Positions 45,630 to 57,833 of a DNA stretch of 64,000 bases are shown one piece after another. Below the pieces are notes generated by a model. It was not told the DNA's origin, ran no database searches, and saw only the letters and a program-made list of their open reading frames with translations. This DNA comes from Gerris lacustris (taxonomy: Eukaryota > Arthropoda > Insecta > Hemiptera > Gerridae), in contig OX578280.1 in NCBI GenBank assembly GCA_951217055.1, forward strand, positions 35,167,628 to 35,231,627, given 5' to 3'. A program made the position numbers and the translations under genes. Every line of letters begins with the position of its first letter. Within the stretch, counting starts at the first letter, position 1.

Positions 45630-46346
45630 TTGAGGAGCTTAGTATCAAAGACGGACAAGAGCACATTTCAAAATTTTACTGGAGAGCCGAAAAACTGTAG
45701 CTCAAATTCTACAGGTGCAATGATAAATACAGGAGCAATGATTTTATTCTGTAGATTGTTAATAGACTCAAAACTAGTTAGAAGTACTGAAAACGTGAAT
45801 TTCTTTGATATTTTAGCTACTAAATGGAGTTAAAAAGTGGAGTTGTCCTCTTTTGAAACAAAAACAAGGTTTTGTCTGTTTTTGAAGCAAAATGACGTTG
45901 AAAATAATGGTTAGAATAATAATATTGGAGAAATATTTTTTTTTCACGTTTTTCAGAGTTCTTAGGGGGTAGTGCCCCCAAATTTAGAGCTAAAATTGAT
46001 TTATCAATTTCCCCTCAGGATATCATTTTACTAAACATGTATGACAAAATGGTAGGAGTAGGTATTCAGATGCTAAAGCCGCAGTGCATCATAGGAATGA
46101 GTTAGTAAAATGCAGCCTCCTGATTGGCTGTTTCGGTTATATCCACTTTTGAAGCAAAACGTGTGTTGACTTGTCTGTATTTGAAACAAAACTACAAATA
46201 TTATTGCATTTTTACCCCTTTTCTGGTCGTTTTTATGCAAATGGATAGCAGAATCTGATGCAGCAGCCTAAAATCTATAAGAAACAATCGATAACTGAAA
46301 TTTGGAAAAAATGTTGAATGTCCGTCTTTGATACTAGGCTCCTCAA
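45630..46346. mobile_element. Non-autonomous TIR element, copy 1 (717 bp)
   Basis: Ends TTGAGGAGCTTAGTATCAAA and TTTGATACTAGGCTCCTCAA are inverted repeats. The interior is collinear with the copy at 59962-60624. Flanks share TTATTATACATAATT on both sides, a possible target duplication in AT-rich DNA. It ends 266 bp before the gene B start codon. Confidence 0.8.
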
Positions 46347-46611
46347 TTATTATTATTATTATACATAATTATGGTTATTATACCTGACCTTTTGCATAGT
46401 CAAGTCTCTTTTGTGTCTAATTGGACTGGACTAATTACTGTAAATTATTATTTTAGTTATTTATACATAATTTTCCTTAAAATTTGATATTTATTAACTA
46501 ATTTTCTAAATAATTTTTATTATTTTAGTTACATTTGTAGTTACAATTTATAATTTAGTTTTTTTTTTGTTATTTAATTTTCAGAAAGTTCCTGTTTATT
46601 AAAGTGCAAGA

Positions 46612-49600
46612 ATGATTTCCAAAAATTTTAAGTCTCTTAGTTTTGAAGCTAAAAAGGAATTTTTGAACTCCTTTGATACAATTCTCTCTGACTGTGATGG
46701 TAAGATTATTGACAATATTTTATAGTTGTTATATTTTAGAATAAGAACTATTTGGTAAATAATTGTTTAACTTCTTTGTTAATCTTTAGTTCTTAAATTT
46801 AGTTTTATTAAATTTGATTGTAGGTGTACTGTGGATTGAGGGAACAATTATCAAAGGAGCTTCAGATGTTGTTAACATGTTCAAAGCTTGTAAAAAGAAA
46901 ATATTTCTTGTTACAAACAACTGTTCACGTACTAGAAGAGACTTTGTTGACATGAGCAGAAGATATGGATTCAAAACAGATGAAGCAAGTATTAAATATT
47001 CAAACTTTTCACAAATAAAGACATTTTATTGAACCTGGATTGGCATTTAGTAAGGGAGATTCCCTTACCTTGGAAAAATTGATTCGGTGTGGAAGGAAAA
47101 GTTCGACAGAGAAAAGCCCCAGGAGGAGCTTTACATGGAAGAACCACAGGAGTCGTCGGAACCACTTCTCTTCTCAAGATATGGACGAAGGATTTGACGG
47201 CCCCTACGTTTTTAATTTCTTGAAGAGCCCCGTCTTCAAAAAGGGGGAGAATGTTCGGAACCGTAGGTGCCGGTTGTATTGAATTTTTATTTTTAGTTTA
47301 ATTATTTAGTTTCTGTTTTTGTTTTATTTGTTTTTGTGAAAACACCGGCACTACGGCAACCGAATTATTTTAAAAGTGACGACTGAAAAGAAACACAGGA
47401 GAGTCGCTTTCGAGAAGCCAATAAGACCAAGTGATTGTCAGATCTCTGTAAATAAATGAATTATATTTATCTAAACAGGGTCAAGTCATTGTAGCGACAT
47501 CTACTATTGCTGTTAATGATAGCTGGTTAAGGCTTGAAGGTTGCTAAAATAGGGTTGCCAGGCTCTGCTCTGACAAGTAGGATTACAGAAAAATTTCCTC
47601 TCTCCCTAGAATTGTGCAGGGGGCAAGTGTCGGTTGCATAATATTTGCGTTATTTGTGGCAAAAATATTCTGAGTTTAGCTCAGCTATTCAAGATGAGTT
47701 TACTTATTGCATGTGTGATACTGTTTGTTTTTGGCTTTGATTGGTATGTACTACAAGTTCCCTGTGAGATTATTTATGAAATTTGTAATTAAAATGAAGA
47801 TAGCTTTTCCATTCCACTTTGTAAGAAAGTGGAAGAAATCTGCCGTTTATAACAATATTGTTACATTCTAGGAGTCAAAGAGTACCTCATGAACAAATAT
47901 ATTTAACACAAGAATCAAAATGATACAATTAAGAATAATATATGTCAACAACCAAAAAACTATAACACGGTATTTTGACATCTGAAGTTAAATAAAGCTA
48001 TGGACCAAATTCTTTTGGGTGGATATATTAAAGCTGATATCAACAAAACTTCTAAAACATATTTTTTAAGCCTCAGATCATCTTGTGCTTCCAATAACTC
48101 CATTATTTTATAAAACTATGCCTTTTTGTAGGATGATATTATAACTCCAGCTTGGTTAACTGCCCAATATTTGAAAAGGAAAAATTTCAGTGGAAAGGTT
48201 TATTTGGCTGGTCCAAAATCTGTTGAGAAAGAATTGTCTGATGTTGAAATTGAATGCTTTGGATGTGGTGTAAGACCTACTTTATTTTTTAGTTTAGTAA
48301 TGAATTTCAAATGATTATTTTTATTTAATTTATTTTTTATAACAAATTGGAATTTTAATGAATATTTTTTAAATATCATCTTGGTTTTTAGGTGTTATTT
48401 ATAATAAATTGAACTTTTTTAAACAAAAGAAAGTTTGTTTCTTGTATGTAAATAAAATAAGATTGCCGACAAATCATTTATTGTGAAAAGTGTTTAAGTC
48501 CAATTTTTTAATATTTATGTATATGTACCTCTACTGATTTAATATATATTTATATATGTTATAGCCAGATCTTGTTGATACCAGTATATCAACTCTACAT
48601 AGCATTGATAATATAGTTTTAAAACAAGGAGTAGGTGCTGTTGTGATTGGTCCAGATATTCATTTCTCTTATATTAAACTGGTCAAAGCATGTACTTATC
48701 TTCTCAATCCTCATTGTGAATTTTTATCAACTGATAATGACAGAAGATATCCTTCCTATAAGAATCTGGTTTCCCCAGGTATATTTTAATATTATTTTTA
48801 TATATATGGATTAAGAAAGAAGTTTAACTTCAGGGATGCATTCAACTTTGTTTCAAATGCCCAAAGCTTATTATTTTATGGATGAGGAAAGACTGAAGGG
48901 GTTATACTTCAGAAATTGGTGTGTTGTGTGCTCATGGAGGGCGCCTTAATGTATTCAAAGAAATTATCTCTCATGTATAATACTACTTGTTTATTTATCA
49001 AAGCATCTCTCGGCCTTTGTACGACCATCATCAGTGCTGATTCAGAAAGAGCTATAGTTGCATTTATAAAAAAAAAATGGAGGGAGTTTATATGGTGTTG
49101 GAAACCAAATTGAGTTAATGTCGTAAATGTCAAGTAGGATTTACTCTATTTCACTTTGGAGGTTCATCCAGAGTGAGCCCTCTGGTTGATCCTCCAAGAG
49201 TGAATTCATCCCTGTTTACACATTTTCATCCGTTTATTTTTTTTCACTGCCAGTGTTCCTCTCTTCTAAGCTAATGGTTCTAAAATTAGAACTGACTTTA
49301 GTATAAGATATTCTGGTCAAAGCTTGCTTTCTTGAGTTGGCTTCTTTTTGTTCTTTCTAAGAAGGATATGGCATCAACCTTGAAATTTTACTCTTTATAT
49401 TTTAAATTCAACCTTTTACACTTCAAATTAAACCTCTTACCAATCAAATTCAACCATCATAGTTGTACTTTATTCTACTTTTAACATACATATGTAATAT
49501 TGTTTGTAACTAGGCCAGGTACAAAACAATAAAATATTACATGCTATTTATTATCAAACTTATTAAAGGTACTCAAGAATAATTAAAATTTATTTTTCAA

Positions 49601-52528
49601 AAGGTTGAATTTGATGTGTAAACCTGTATCTGGGCCCTTAAGCCTAGTCCACACCAGTAGACGCAACATGTTTATAGGCGGTCTTATAGACCGTCTATAT
49701 ACATATTGCGCAACATGTCTATAGATGTCTTCTGAGACCGTCTATTGTCTAGGTCTAGCGTTCACACTTGTAGACACGTGACTACCGTTGCACCGTGTCT
49801 ACCATTTAGAATGGAAAACCATAGACATGCGATTTTGAGACCGTAGACGCCGTTTGTCTAGCCGATGTCTATAGACAAATCGCTAGACATTGTCTCTGAG
49901 ACCAAAATCTCGCAACATGTCTACTAGTGTGGACAAGGCTTTAGATCTTTAAAATTGATTTTTAACTTCTTATTTTCAGGAACTGGTTCTTTGGTAGCTG
50001 CAATAGAAACTGTGACCCAAAGGAAGGCTTTGCTATTAGGGAAACCTTCTAGTTATATGGTAGATGAATTTCTTAAAATAAAAGGACTTGATCCCAAGAG
50101 AACATTAATAATAGGAGACAGGTAATATACCTAATAACTATTCTGTACTTAATTTTAATTTATATTTCACAATTATAATTGTGTAATAAATCATTTTACT
50201 CAATTTTTAAACTCTCAAATTGGTAAAAAAAATCATAATTTGTAAGATCCTGATAGTGTTATTAGTTGTGTGTTACCTGGAAGTTGCCATTAATATTATA
50301 GTTACGTGGTTTGAGCTTTAGGGTTAATTAATATCATAATTTTTTAATACACAAGTGATTTTTCATCCTTCTTTGGGATATCCTCATACCTTATTGAATT
50401 CTTGGCCATTTTCAAATGTTGCATATTTGTAAATAGGATTGGGTTAGCTCTAACAAACTAGTAGAAAGGCCCCAGATCTCCCTATAGGGTGAAATCCAGC
50501 ACTGAGGTAATGTGAGAGTGGTTACAGTCTTTCGACGTTGGATAAAGTGTGCCTTTTTTTAGTTAGGATGAGAATCCCACTCTACTTGGTGCCTTTTGAA
50601 GGTTTTTCTCAATTTCCAGAAAAAATAAGTTTCAGTTGTAGAGAATTTTGTTCTTTTGAGAGTTTATTTATTACTAGCTGGATACCCTTGCTTCGCTACA
50701 GAGTGTTATTTTTAATTTGATGAGTTTATAAACTACCACCAAGAAACATTTAAATTATTTACTTAATTATTTAATATCTAGATTCTATCCCTCCCCCTTA
50801 TTTCTATACCCCCTTCCCTTTGATAAGATAATTTGTGAATATCCCAAATTAGTAATTGATTCCGGCGATTTAATAAAAATTCTTAATAGATAACTTTCCA
50901 GCTTGGAAACTTGGAAAAGCAGTGGTGTTATCCTTCTATATCCCCCTGAGTCTTTTCACATCCCTGGGTTGAAACTGGAATGATTTTTTATTAACATATA
51001 TGTTTACATCCAAAATAGGAGTCCTTTCTCTAGTATTAACTTCCTAACTTTAGAAGATCAGTCTGGGCTCAATTCCCCCTCTTTTCTTACTTTGTCCTTA
51101 CGTTCCCTTTAGGGATAAAATTTTTCAAAGGGATTTATTTTTCAAAGGGATTTATCCCTTAGGGATAAAATTTTAGAAAATCCCTATTGGCAGTTATCAA
51201 TATAATTTAGAAATTATTATACTACGTATACACTATTAGATTTTACTTTAGCCTTTTATAGAATTGGGGATAATTATAATAGTAAAGGTTTAGGCATGGT
51301 AAGGTGTGATTAGTAAACTATTTTCTTCTTGATTTATTTAAAAAATAAATCTATATATTTTTTGGCTGCCATTAAAAACTTATTCCTTTAACAGTTCATA
51401 CTACAGAAATTTCCAAAAAACTTAAAATATTGTCTGTAGCCTTTTCCTACAACTTAAGTTAAATACATTTTTTATAAAAAATAAATTTAGAATTTTGGTT
51501 CTGATCTCGGCCCTTTATAGAGCTACCAAAAAGTTTTATAGCCTATATCACCTGCAGAATTGAGCTTAATATTCTACCTAAAAACCAACAAAATTTGTTC
51601 AGCTGTTTGGACGTGATTGACACACAGACAAGCAGACATAACATTTTCTAAACTTAAATTCGTTATTAGGACTACTCATATAGTGGAAATACAAAAATTG
51701 ATCACAATCAGATAAATATACAGACACCACTCCACTCTTATATATATTTAAGATTATTTATTTTATTTAATTTTGCCAAATTGGTGCGAAAATAATTGGT
51801 CATATTTCTTGACCATATGATTTGGTTGATAAAGATTTCACTGCCCTCTATCTAGGACCTATTATCAAAGGGGTCTTGTTATAATAAGATATTTGATCCG
51901 TGAATAGTTGGGTCTATTAGGGAAATCAAAAAGGCTCACTTTTAAGATATTTTGACCTCTACTTGATTATTTTGACAATTACACCTAAATGACTAGAAGA
52001 TTAAATTTGGATGGTTTTGAAAAATCCTTATATTTAATTTTCCTTATTTTTCTCCTTAAATAACAAGTGAGCATTTTATAGATGTTGGTCACTTGTAGGT
52101 TATTCAGAATGTCAATCCTAAAATTTTGAGAAAACAATTTGTCATATATCTTCACTACTTAGAATGTTGCATATTTCCATGCAGATCTGGCTCTTAAAGA
52201 TTTTTGGCACTATGTCAGGTTCAGGTCTCTTGATTAAAGGGGCCTTGTTATTATTTGATTTTTTATTGATAAAAATAAGTGTACATTAGTAACTTTTACT
52301 AAAAAATTTACATAAAATGCTAAAAGGAGTTTAATTATTTATTTTTTGTCTTACAGTTGTGACACAGACATTTACATTGGTACTAAATCAGGTATGACTA
52401 CTCTTCTAGTTCTTACTGGAGTGACTTCTTTATCCGATTTGGAAACTTACTCACAAAATGACGAGCATCATTTAATTCCAACATATTTCACCGACTCGAT
52501 CGCTGATTTACTATCTCTTTTTGAGTAA
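46612..52528 (+). CDS. HAD-superfamily phosphatase, PGP/4-nitrophenylphosphatase-like (tandem copy B)
   Basis: Paralogue of copy A on the same strand, about 6.4 kb downstream. Exons: 46612-46699, 46824-46984, 48132-48269, 48565-48778, 49980-50121 and 52357-52528. Total 915 nt, 304 aa. The four internal exons are exactly the lengths of their copy-A counterparts (161, 138, 214, 142), and the GC-AG intron after 46984 is shared. Motif I is DCDGVLW (Asp27, Asp29), motif II VTNNCS, motif III Lys222 in GKPS, and motif IV IGDSCDTD. Ser248 replaces the Arg usual in GDR, and STDND replaces the family's ATNxD in the cap-core loop. The catalytic Asp and Lys residues remain, so the enzyme may be active with altered specificity (inference). 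There is an acceptor TTTTCAG at 46581-46584, but the frame upstream of the ATG has an in-frame TAA, so the N-terminal extension of copy A is absent. The exon encoding 46 aa from 48132 is about 70% identical to copy A by hand count. Confidence 0.92.
47033..47480 (+). mobile_element. 3' end of an LTR retrotransposon in the GC-AG intron of gene B
   Basis: A purine-rich tract AAAAAGGGGGAGAA (47237-47251) is followed directly by TGTTCGGAACCGTAGGTGCC, as at a polypurine tract/3' LTR junction of Gypsy-type elements. Upstream is a short frame segment (REKPQEELYMEEPQESSEPL) that may be the end of pol. The LTR contains AATAAA near 47451. Its end was not fixed. Confidence 0.6.
47481..48131. other. Rest of the GC-AG intron of gene B
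   Basis: AT-rich; no exon or structured repeat recognised. Confidence 0.4.
48779..49637. other. Intron of gene B, nothing recognised
   Basis: Short open frames only, without family resemblance. Confidence 0.4.
49638..49942. mobile_element. MITE built from TAGAC/GTCTA motifs
   Basis: Ends AAGCCTAGTCCACACCAGTA and ACTAGTGTGGACAAGGCTT are inverted repeats. The interior holds many GTCTA and TAGAC words, often paired as GTCTATAGAC. It ends 37 bp before an exon of gene B, so it sits near that acceptor's branch region. Confidence 0.75.
50670..51745 (+). repeat. Dispersed-repeat debris in the last intron of gene B
   Basis: Starts ACTAGCTGGATACCCTTGCT then TCGCTAC and ends with GTTCAGCTGTTTGGACGTGA and CACACAGACAAGCAGACATA. 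These openings and endings are common in insect non-autonomous repeats. Family not assigned; boundaries approximate. Confidence 0.4.
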
Positions 52529-53305
52529 TTGTGTCATTATAAATTGATTAAATTTGTTTTATTGCTATTATCAATAGTATCTATTAGTTATAGATACTTT
52601 ATATAATTCTGAAAGAAATTAAAAAATTCTAACATATTTTTGATATATGCTTTTCTCATGATTGCATTAGGTTGTATCATTAATCATTAGTGATAAACAT
52701 TTTAAATTTGTTGTTTTGACTGAGATTTTTAGTTTAGTGTTAGACTGATATTTTTTAGTTTGAATTATCTAGTCTAGGGACTGTTTGTGGAACCAATTAC
52801 TGATTGTTGAATGGGTATTGATATTTATAGGCAACTATGAACTAGATACAAATTATTGGGCCCCATCAGTTCTGAAAGACAAACTCAATTCCATTTCATG
52901 TGTTTAACATTTGAATATTAACGAAGAGGCTAGGTGCAATTTGTAGCCAGTTTTTTGTATAATATATATCACACACCTTATACAAAATAGGGTAAAGGAA
53001 GTAAAAAAGACAGAGAGCATTATAAAAACAATTTGTATTTCATTTATTTTTATTTTATTTTATTTATTTTTTTTTTTGTGCACTATACATTTTTATTGAT
53101 AAATACAATTAACAACATTCGTAAATTGTTACAAACAAATTAAAATGAGCTTAGAAGTCTAATCAAGATATAAAACCTGCTGGTTTTTATTTTATAATTT
53201 ATTTTACTTCTTATACCAATTTATTAACTTAATGGATAATTGAACATTGAACCTGCAAGATATCACAATTTTATTAAAACTAATTAGTTATGTATATATT
53301 TTTTT
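52529..53305. other. Downstream of gene B
   Basis: AT-rich, should contain the gene B 3' UTR. No clear poly(A) site could be chosen. Confidence 0.35.
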
Positions 53306-53438
53306 GGCACTTGTTAAGTAAGCGCCCTCCCATTGAAAATCACCACCAGCTTACCATTTCTAACCACCTTCCCTATGAAAGGAGAGGTGGTTATCTGATG
53401 GTGATTTTCAACGGGAGGGCTCTTAATTAACAAGTACC
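53306..53438. repeat. Hairpin MITE, 133 bp
   Basis: Arms beginning GGCACTTGTTAAGTAAGCGC and ending AATTAACAAGTACC, with CGCCCTCCCATTGAAAATCA and its near-complement, fold end to end. Confidence 0.8.
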
Positions 53439-53518
53439 ATTTCTTTAATTAATTCTGAAAAAAACCTACTCTAAAGTTAACCCTTGATTTTGCCTATACT
53501 AATAATATTACAATTACT

Positions 53519-53651
53519 GTTTACTCTGACAAAACAACAACAATAACTCTGGAAAATCAAAGGAAGAGCCAGTTAGAGCTTGATATTTTGACATATGTCA
53601 AAATCTCGAACTATGGCTCTCCCTTTGATTTTCTCACTCTGACAGAGTAAA
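53519..53651. repeat. Hairpin MITE related to the one at 308-520
   Basis: Folds around TTTGACATATGTCAAA. Shares ACTCTGACAG, GAAAATC and the GGAGAG subterminal order with the MITE at 308-520. Confidence 0.65.
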
Positions 53652-54990
53652 ATCTAACTCCAACATTAGTATAGTGTACTTTGATAAGCATTTGGTTGAT
53701 ATTCAGTGTATTTCTTAAGTATAGCTTTAATTTTTATTTGCTCTTCATACTCATACATTTATAAATATATGTTTTACTGGTAGACAGGTGGTCTCAAATT
53801 TATAGCTTAAGACTCACCGAACACTACAGACTTTTTGAGCGGCTGATAGTTTAATGGGTTGCTTAATTAGTATGAAGACTAAATAGAGCTACTGTGTAAA
53901 AGCAATCTGCCTACCTAAACTGTAGTGTAGTGTGCGATGAGTCTAAGTTCAGAGTAAGTTGGGGTTTAAAGGTACAGCAATCGTTGACGATGGCTCTTCT
54001 CTCGGCCACTTACGAATTGAGCTCAAGATCATGGGTTTGATCCTGCACTTAGCACGTTGATTTACATGGCACACATATATATAAGGTATTTGCTTTGCTG
54101 GTATATTGTTGTGTGAAGTGGCTGACCTTTATTGGTGGTTAGTAAACAGGGCCCCAGTAAGTGGCCTTATTACTAGGTTCAAACATGTAGTTCGTCCTCG
54201 CTACTTGCTAGCTAGCTGATAGCAGAATGATTTCTTCATCGAATATTATGTGGTGATGATATTGTTTCAAATGAGAAATAAAGGTAGTGCTGGTAGCTTA
54301 AAGGCCATAAGAGTGTTCAAATACACTGATTATCTTATATTATAGTTTTATATACTTATTTGACCAGAGTAAATAAATCTTTATCTTGTAGAGGATTGTG
54401 TGAATCACTTTTCAAACCCATTCCATGGAGATTATTAAGAAAGTTGCTCCACACTATGAGTGTGCGTCATTAAAAATGTAATAATTTTAATTCATACTTT
54501 TATGATTTTGCTATTGATTCCCATCATGAGCATACTACCTTGAGAATGATCTCTATTATGAAATTTTGGAATTTACACAATCTCAGACTTGAATTGACCA
54601 AGGATTGTTTTAGTATGACTTCAGTTTTATTAAAGCACAGCATGTGTTACACTTCTTTGGGCATTGAATATGCTTAGGTAGTTAAGCTGAACTTGCTGAA
54701 CATTTCTATTGATTCAGATACCATTTATCTTGGGTTTACCTAACAATATTTTACGTTTGCCCTGCAAGTCATATTGATGTGTTCATTCCTTAAAGCTCTT
54801 TGCATAATTACTGAATTGTATCAGAATTAATTTAAAAACTATTTAAAAAAAAAAAAAAAATTATTAGAAACAAAATTAGTTTTGTAATCATAATTTTAAT
54901 TTTTCACAATTTATGATCTATTAAAGGTAAATGTAATTAATTAGGTTTTCTTGATTAGACCTTTTCAATTTCCATATCAGTCAACTTTTA
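53652..54990. other. Intergenic, minor repeat words
   Basis: GGGTTTGATCCTGC at 54033-54046 is a B-box-like word (another occurs at 59062), perhaps SINE debris. No gene supported. Confidence 0.35.
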
Positions 54991-55720
54991 GAAGATAGAG
55001 AAAATATGTAAATGGTAACTCACCTTGAATTTTCATGTAGTTTTATAATATGATATCCCAAAAAATGTTTGTCTCATAGTTTCGGCGGTATCTCTTTCAA
55101 CTTTGTAATTTTAAATGGTAACCTATATTTTTTTATATATTTTTTTTTCATAAATTAGATTGCTTTAGAAGAAAAATGAGCCTTGAATCTTCAAAATCGG
55201 TTGAGAATTGACCAAGATATTCAGTTTTCAATATAACAAAAATGCTGTCTTAGTATGTATAAAATACTAAATAAAAAAAAACAACAAAAAATTATCTCTA
55301 TTCTGTTAATTTCTCTTTGTTTTTCACTTATTTTGGTTAGTTGAATGCATTAACTGATCAAAGGTCAAACCTTTTTTCCATTCCATTTAGAAACATCCTA
55401 AGTTTGACCAGTCCTAATTTGACCAGATCAGTGTGTCAACAATCTTGTGGTAAGTTTCAGCTCGATTGTATGACTGGAAGAGGGTTAACTAGCCTTCCAA
55501 AGATTTTGACGACAAGCAGGCAGGCACAAAAGTGAAGCTAATATAAAGGATTTTGTGGTGGAGGGGTCCCCGACAGAATTCACACCCCGACAGTTGGCCA
55601 GTGTCTGTAGGGGGTATAAGATAGCATTTTTGTTATATTGAAAACTGAATATCTCTGTCAATTCTCAACCAATTTTGTGGATTCAAGGCTCATTTTTCTT
55701 CTAAAGCAATCTAATTTAAG

Positions 55721-55819
<99 letters not shown>

Positions 55820-55950
55820 TGTCCATTTAAGATTACAAAGTTGAAAGAGATACCTCCGAAACTATGAGACAAACATTTTTTTGGATATCATATTATAAAA
55901 CTACGTGAAAATTCAAGGTGAGTTACCATTTACATTTTTTCTCTATCTTC
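54991..55950. repeat. Long foldback element with poly-A and (AT)n
   Basis: Arms 54991-55255 and 55620-55950 are inverted copies (for example GTAAATGGTAACTCACCTTG and its complement). The right arm is split by poly-A (about 55720-55749) and (AT)n (55750-55816). The spacer of about 365 bp holds other repeat words. Confidence 0.8.
55720..55816. repeat. Poly-A plus (AT)n microsatellite
   Basis: About 30 A followed by about 67 nt of AT dinucleotides inside one arm of the foldback. The opposite arm has a short T/A-rich stretch at the same place. Confidence 0.95.
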
Positions 55951-56459
55951 AAAAAATAAAAGAGATAACAGGGTGAGCCAGCTAATCGTGGCCACCCTTG
56001 TATATATTTTATTTATTTATTTTTTATTTTTTTGTAACTTTTCCACTTCATTGATAGTTACATAATTTTAATTTGTGTCTTATTATTTGACTGAAATGGT
56101 TCTTAATTTGTAATTTTATACTATAACATTAAATTTTGTTTATATTACAACATATCTTTTTGCATATCAAGTTGGAGGCATCATGGTTATATGCTTTTAT
56201 ATAGGCTTATAATTTTGAATATGCTTTAGATGAACTTAACATATATTATCCTCTATAATATTTTGATTAGGAAACAAAGTGCTTGATTATGATCAGAAGC
56301 ATAGCCAATAATGTCTGTATAAAATGTGTTTCCTAAGTTGAACTCAACCCTCCATCCTCTTTTCTTTTTATGCAAGAGATTAGGAACCTTCTAACTATTT
56401 TTGTTTGCTAGATGTATAACAGTGTTCAGGCCTGTATTACAGTATGTGCATTAAGAGTT

Positions 56460-56632
56460 GTGACTTTTGACACTCAGATTGGCCAACCTAAATGAGGAAA
56501 GAAATAAAGCCATTAGGCATGTGGGAGAGGTGGGGCCAGTGACATTTTGTTGTCTAGTTTTAAAAAATCCGGACCTTTCATTTGCTCCCCACCCCAATTT
56601 TTTGGTTCCACACCGTCAAAAGTCACAACTCA
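56460..56632. mobile_element. MITE with ACTTTTGACA terminal inverted repeats, copy 2
   Basis: Ends GAGTTGTGACTTTTGACAC and GTCAAAAGTCACAACTC. The interior is collinear with the copy at 78-272. Confidence 0.75.
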
Positions 56633-56643
56633 TAATGTGCAAT

Positions 56644-56779
56644 AGTACATTACGCGTCGAGTGCGGAAAGTAGCATTTTGCATGCGAGTGTAGAGTTTGC
56701 ACCCGAGCGACAGCGAGGGTAGTAAAACCACACGAGCAATGCAAAATGCCGTTTTCGCACGAGTTGCGTACTGTACTTT
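56644..56779. repeat. CpG-rich hairpin element
   Basis: Arms AGTACATTACGCGTCGAGTG... and ...CGCACGAGTTGCGTACTGTA fold around CGAGCGACAGCGAGGG. It interrupts the Crypton-like frame that enters from the right. Confidence 0.65.
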
Positions 56780-56799
56780 ATCTACGATTGTTAGATTTA

Positions 56800-56959
56800 A
56801 ATAATAAATACAGAAAAAAATAAACTTGCTGTATGTAAGTTCGTATCTCTCTCTTGATAAAGATGGCATTAATTCTTGAGTTGTATTTTTTGCCGAATTA
56901 ATTATTTCTGGAGGATTATTATTCTCCACATTTTCGTCAAAGTAACTTGATTCACTCAT
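56800..56959 (-). pseudogene. Possible Crypton-like (tyrosine recombinase) N-terminal fragment
   Basis: The minus-strand frame from ATG at 56959 encodes MSESSYFDENVENNNPPEII, NSAKNTTQELMPSLSRERYE, then LTYSKF. The SRERYELTYxKF pattern resembles the N-terminal SAM-like region of Crypton-type tyrosine recombinases. After that the frame runs into unrelated repeat. Inverted TTTATCTACGATTG copies at 56777-56790 and about 57198 flank it. Fragment only; family assignment tentative. Confidence 0.35.
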
Positions 56960-57833
56960 TGTTTTTCACTAAAAACTCTATATAAACAGTTACTTTAATA
57001 AAAGATCAGCAAATTAGTTTTGTTAAATGTAAACAAAATCGTGCGTAAAGCTGAAAAATTCCTCTTCTTTACCGCCCTAGGGTGGTAAAGAAGAGAAATT
57101 CTTCAGAACTATGAGACGCGCATGCGCAATGAATACAAGTATGTATAGAATCACTTTCTACGGATCTAAACAGAGATACAATGTTTATATTTCAATCAAT
57201 CGTAGATAAACTTGTTTAGGTATGTGATGTGAGTGTTTTTCTAGCTTTTATCCCTATTCACAAACAAGGTGATTTTTGTTTTATTATAGATTTTTAGCAT
57301 GTTGCTCTCAATCTATTCAAGACAAAGCCCTTTTGCCTTTCAAATTTGAGAATGCTAGAGCAGATTCATTCTAGAAGTTATCAAAATTAGTGGGTTTGAC
57401 CTCATAGAAGAATCAGTAACTTGCTAATATGAGATTAGCTCTCCTAGGGGACATATAATTATAACTTAACCATTGTGTACCAGGATTTACTATAAAGTGT
57501 TTATATAAAAACAACTCTCCTAATGATTGATTTAATTATTTCTTTCCATAATATTGTGTAGCTGACATCCATGTGAGGCATTATAAGGCTTTGTCAATTC
57601 ATATATTTTATCTGTTTATATGTGTTTTGTTATTTATTTTAATTGTTTACTAAATTTTTTCTTACCTTTTAGTTTCTCAATTAATGTTATGAACTTAATT
57701 ATATTTATATTTAAATAATATTTTTCTTCTAATTAAATAAAAATAAATACATTCAACACTGATCTTCCTAACAACAATTTTAGTTACAAAACATTATTAG
57801 CATTAAGAAAACATTTTGTTCATTTAACATATA

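Noticed and set aside
55638..55844. Open frame ending in Lys and Ile-Tyr runs
   Set aside because: Translation of the poly-A and (AT)n tract.
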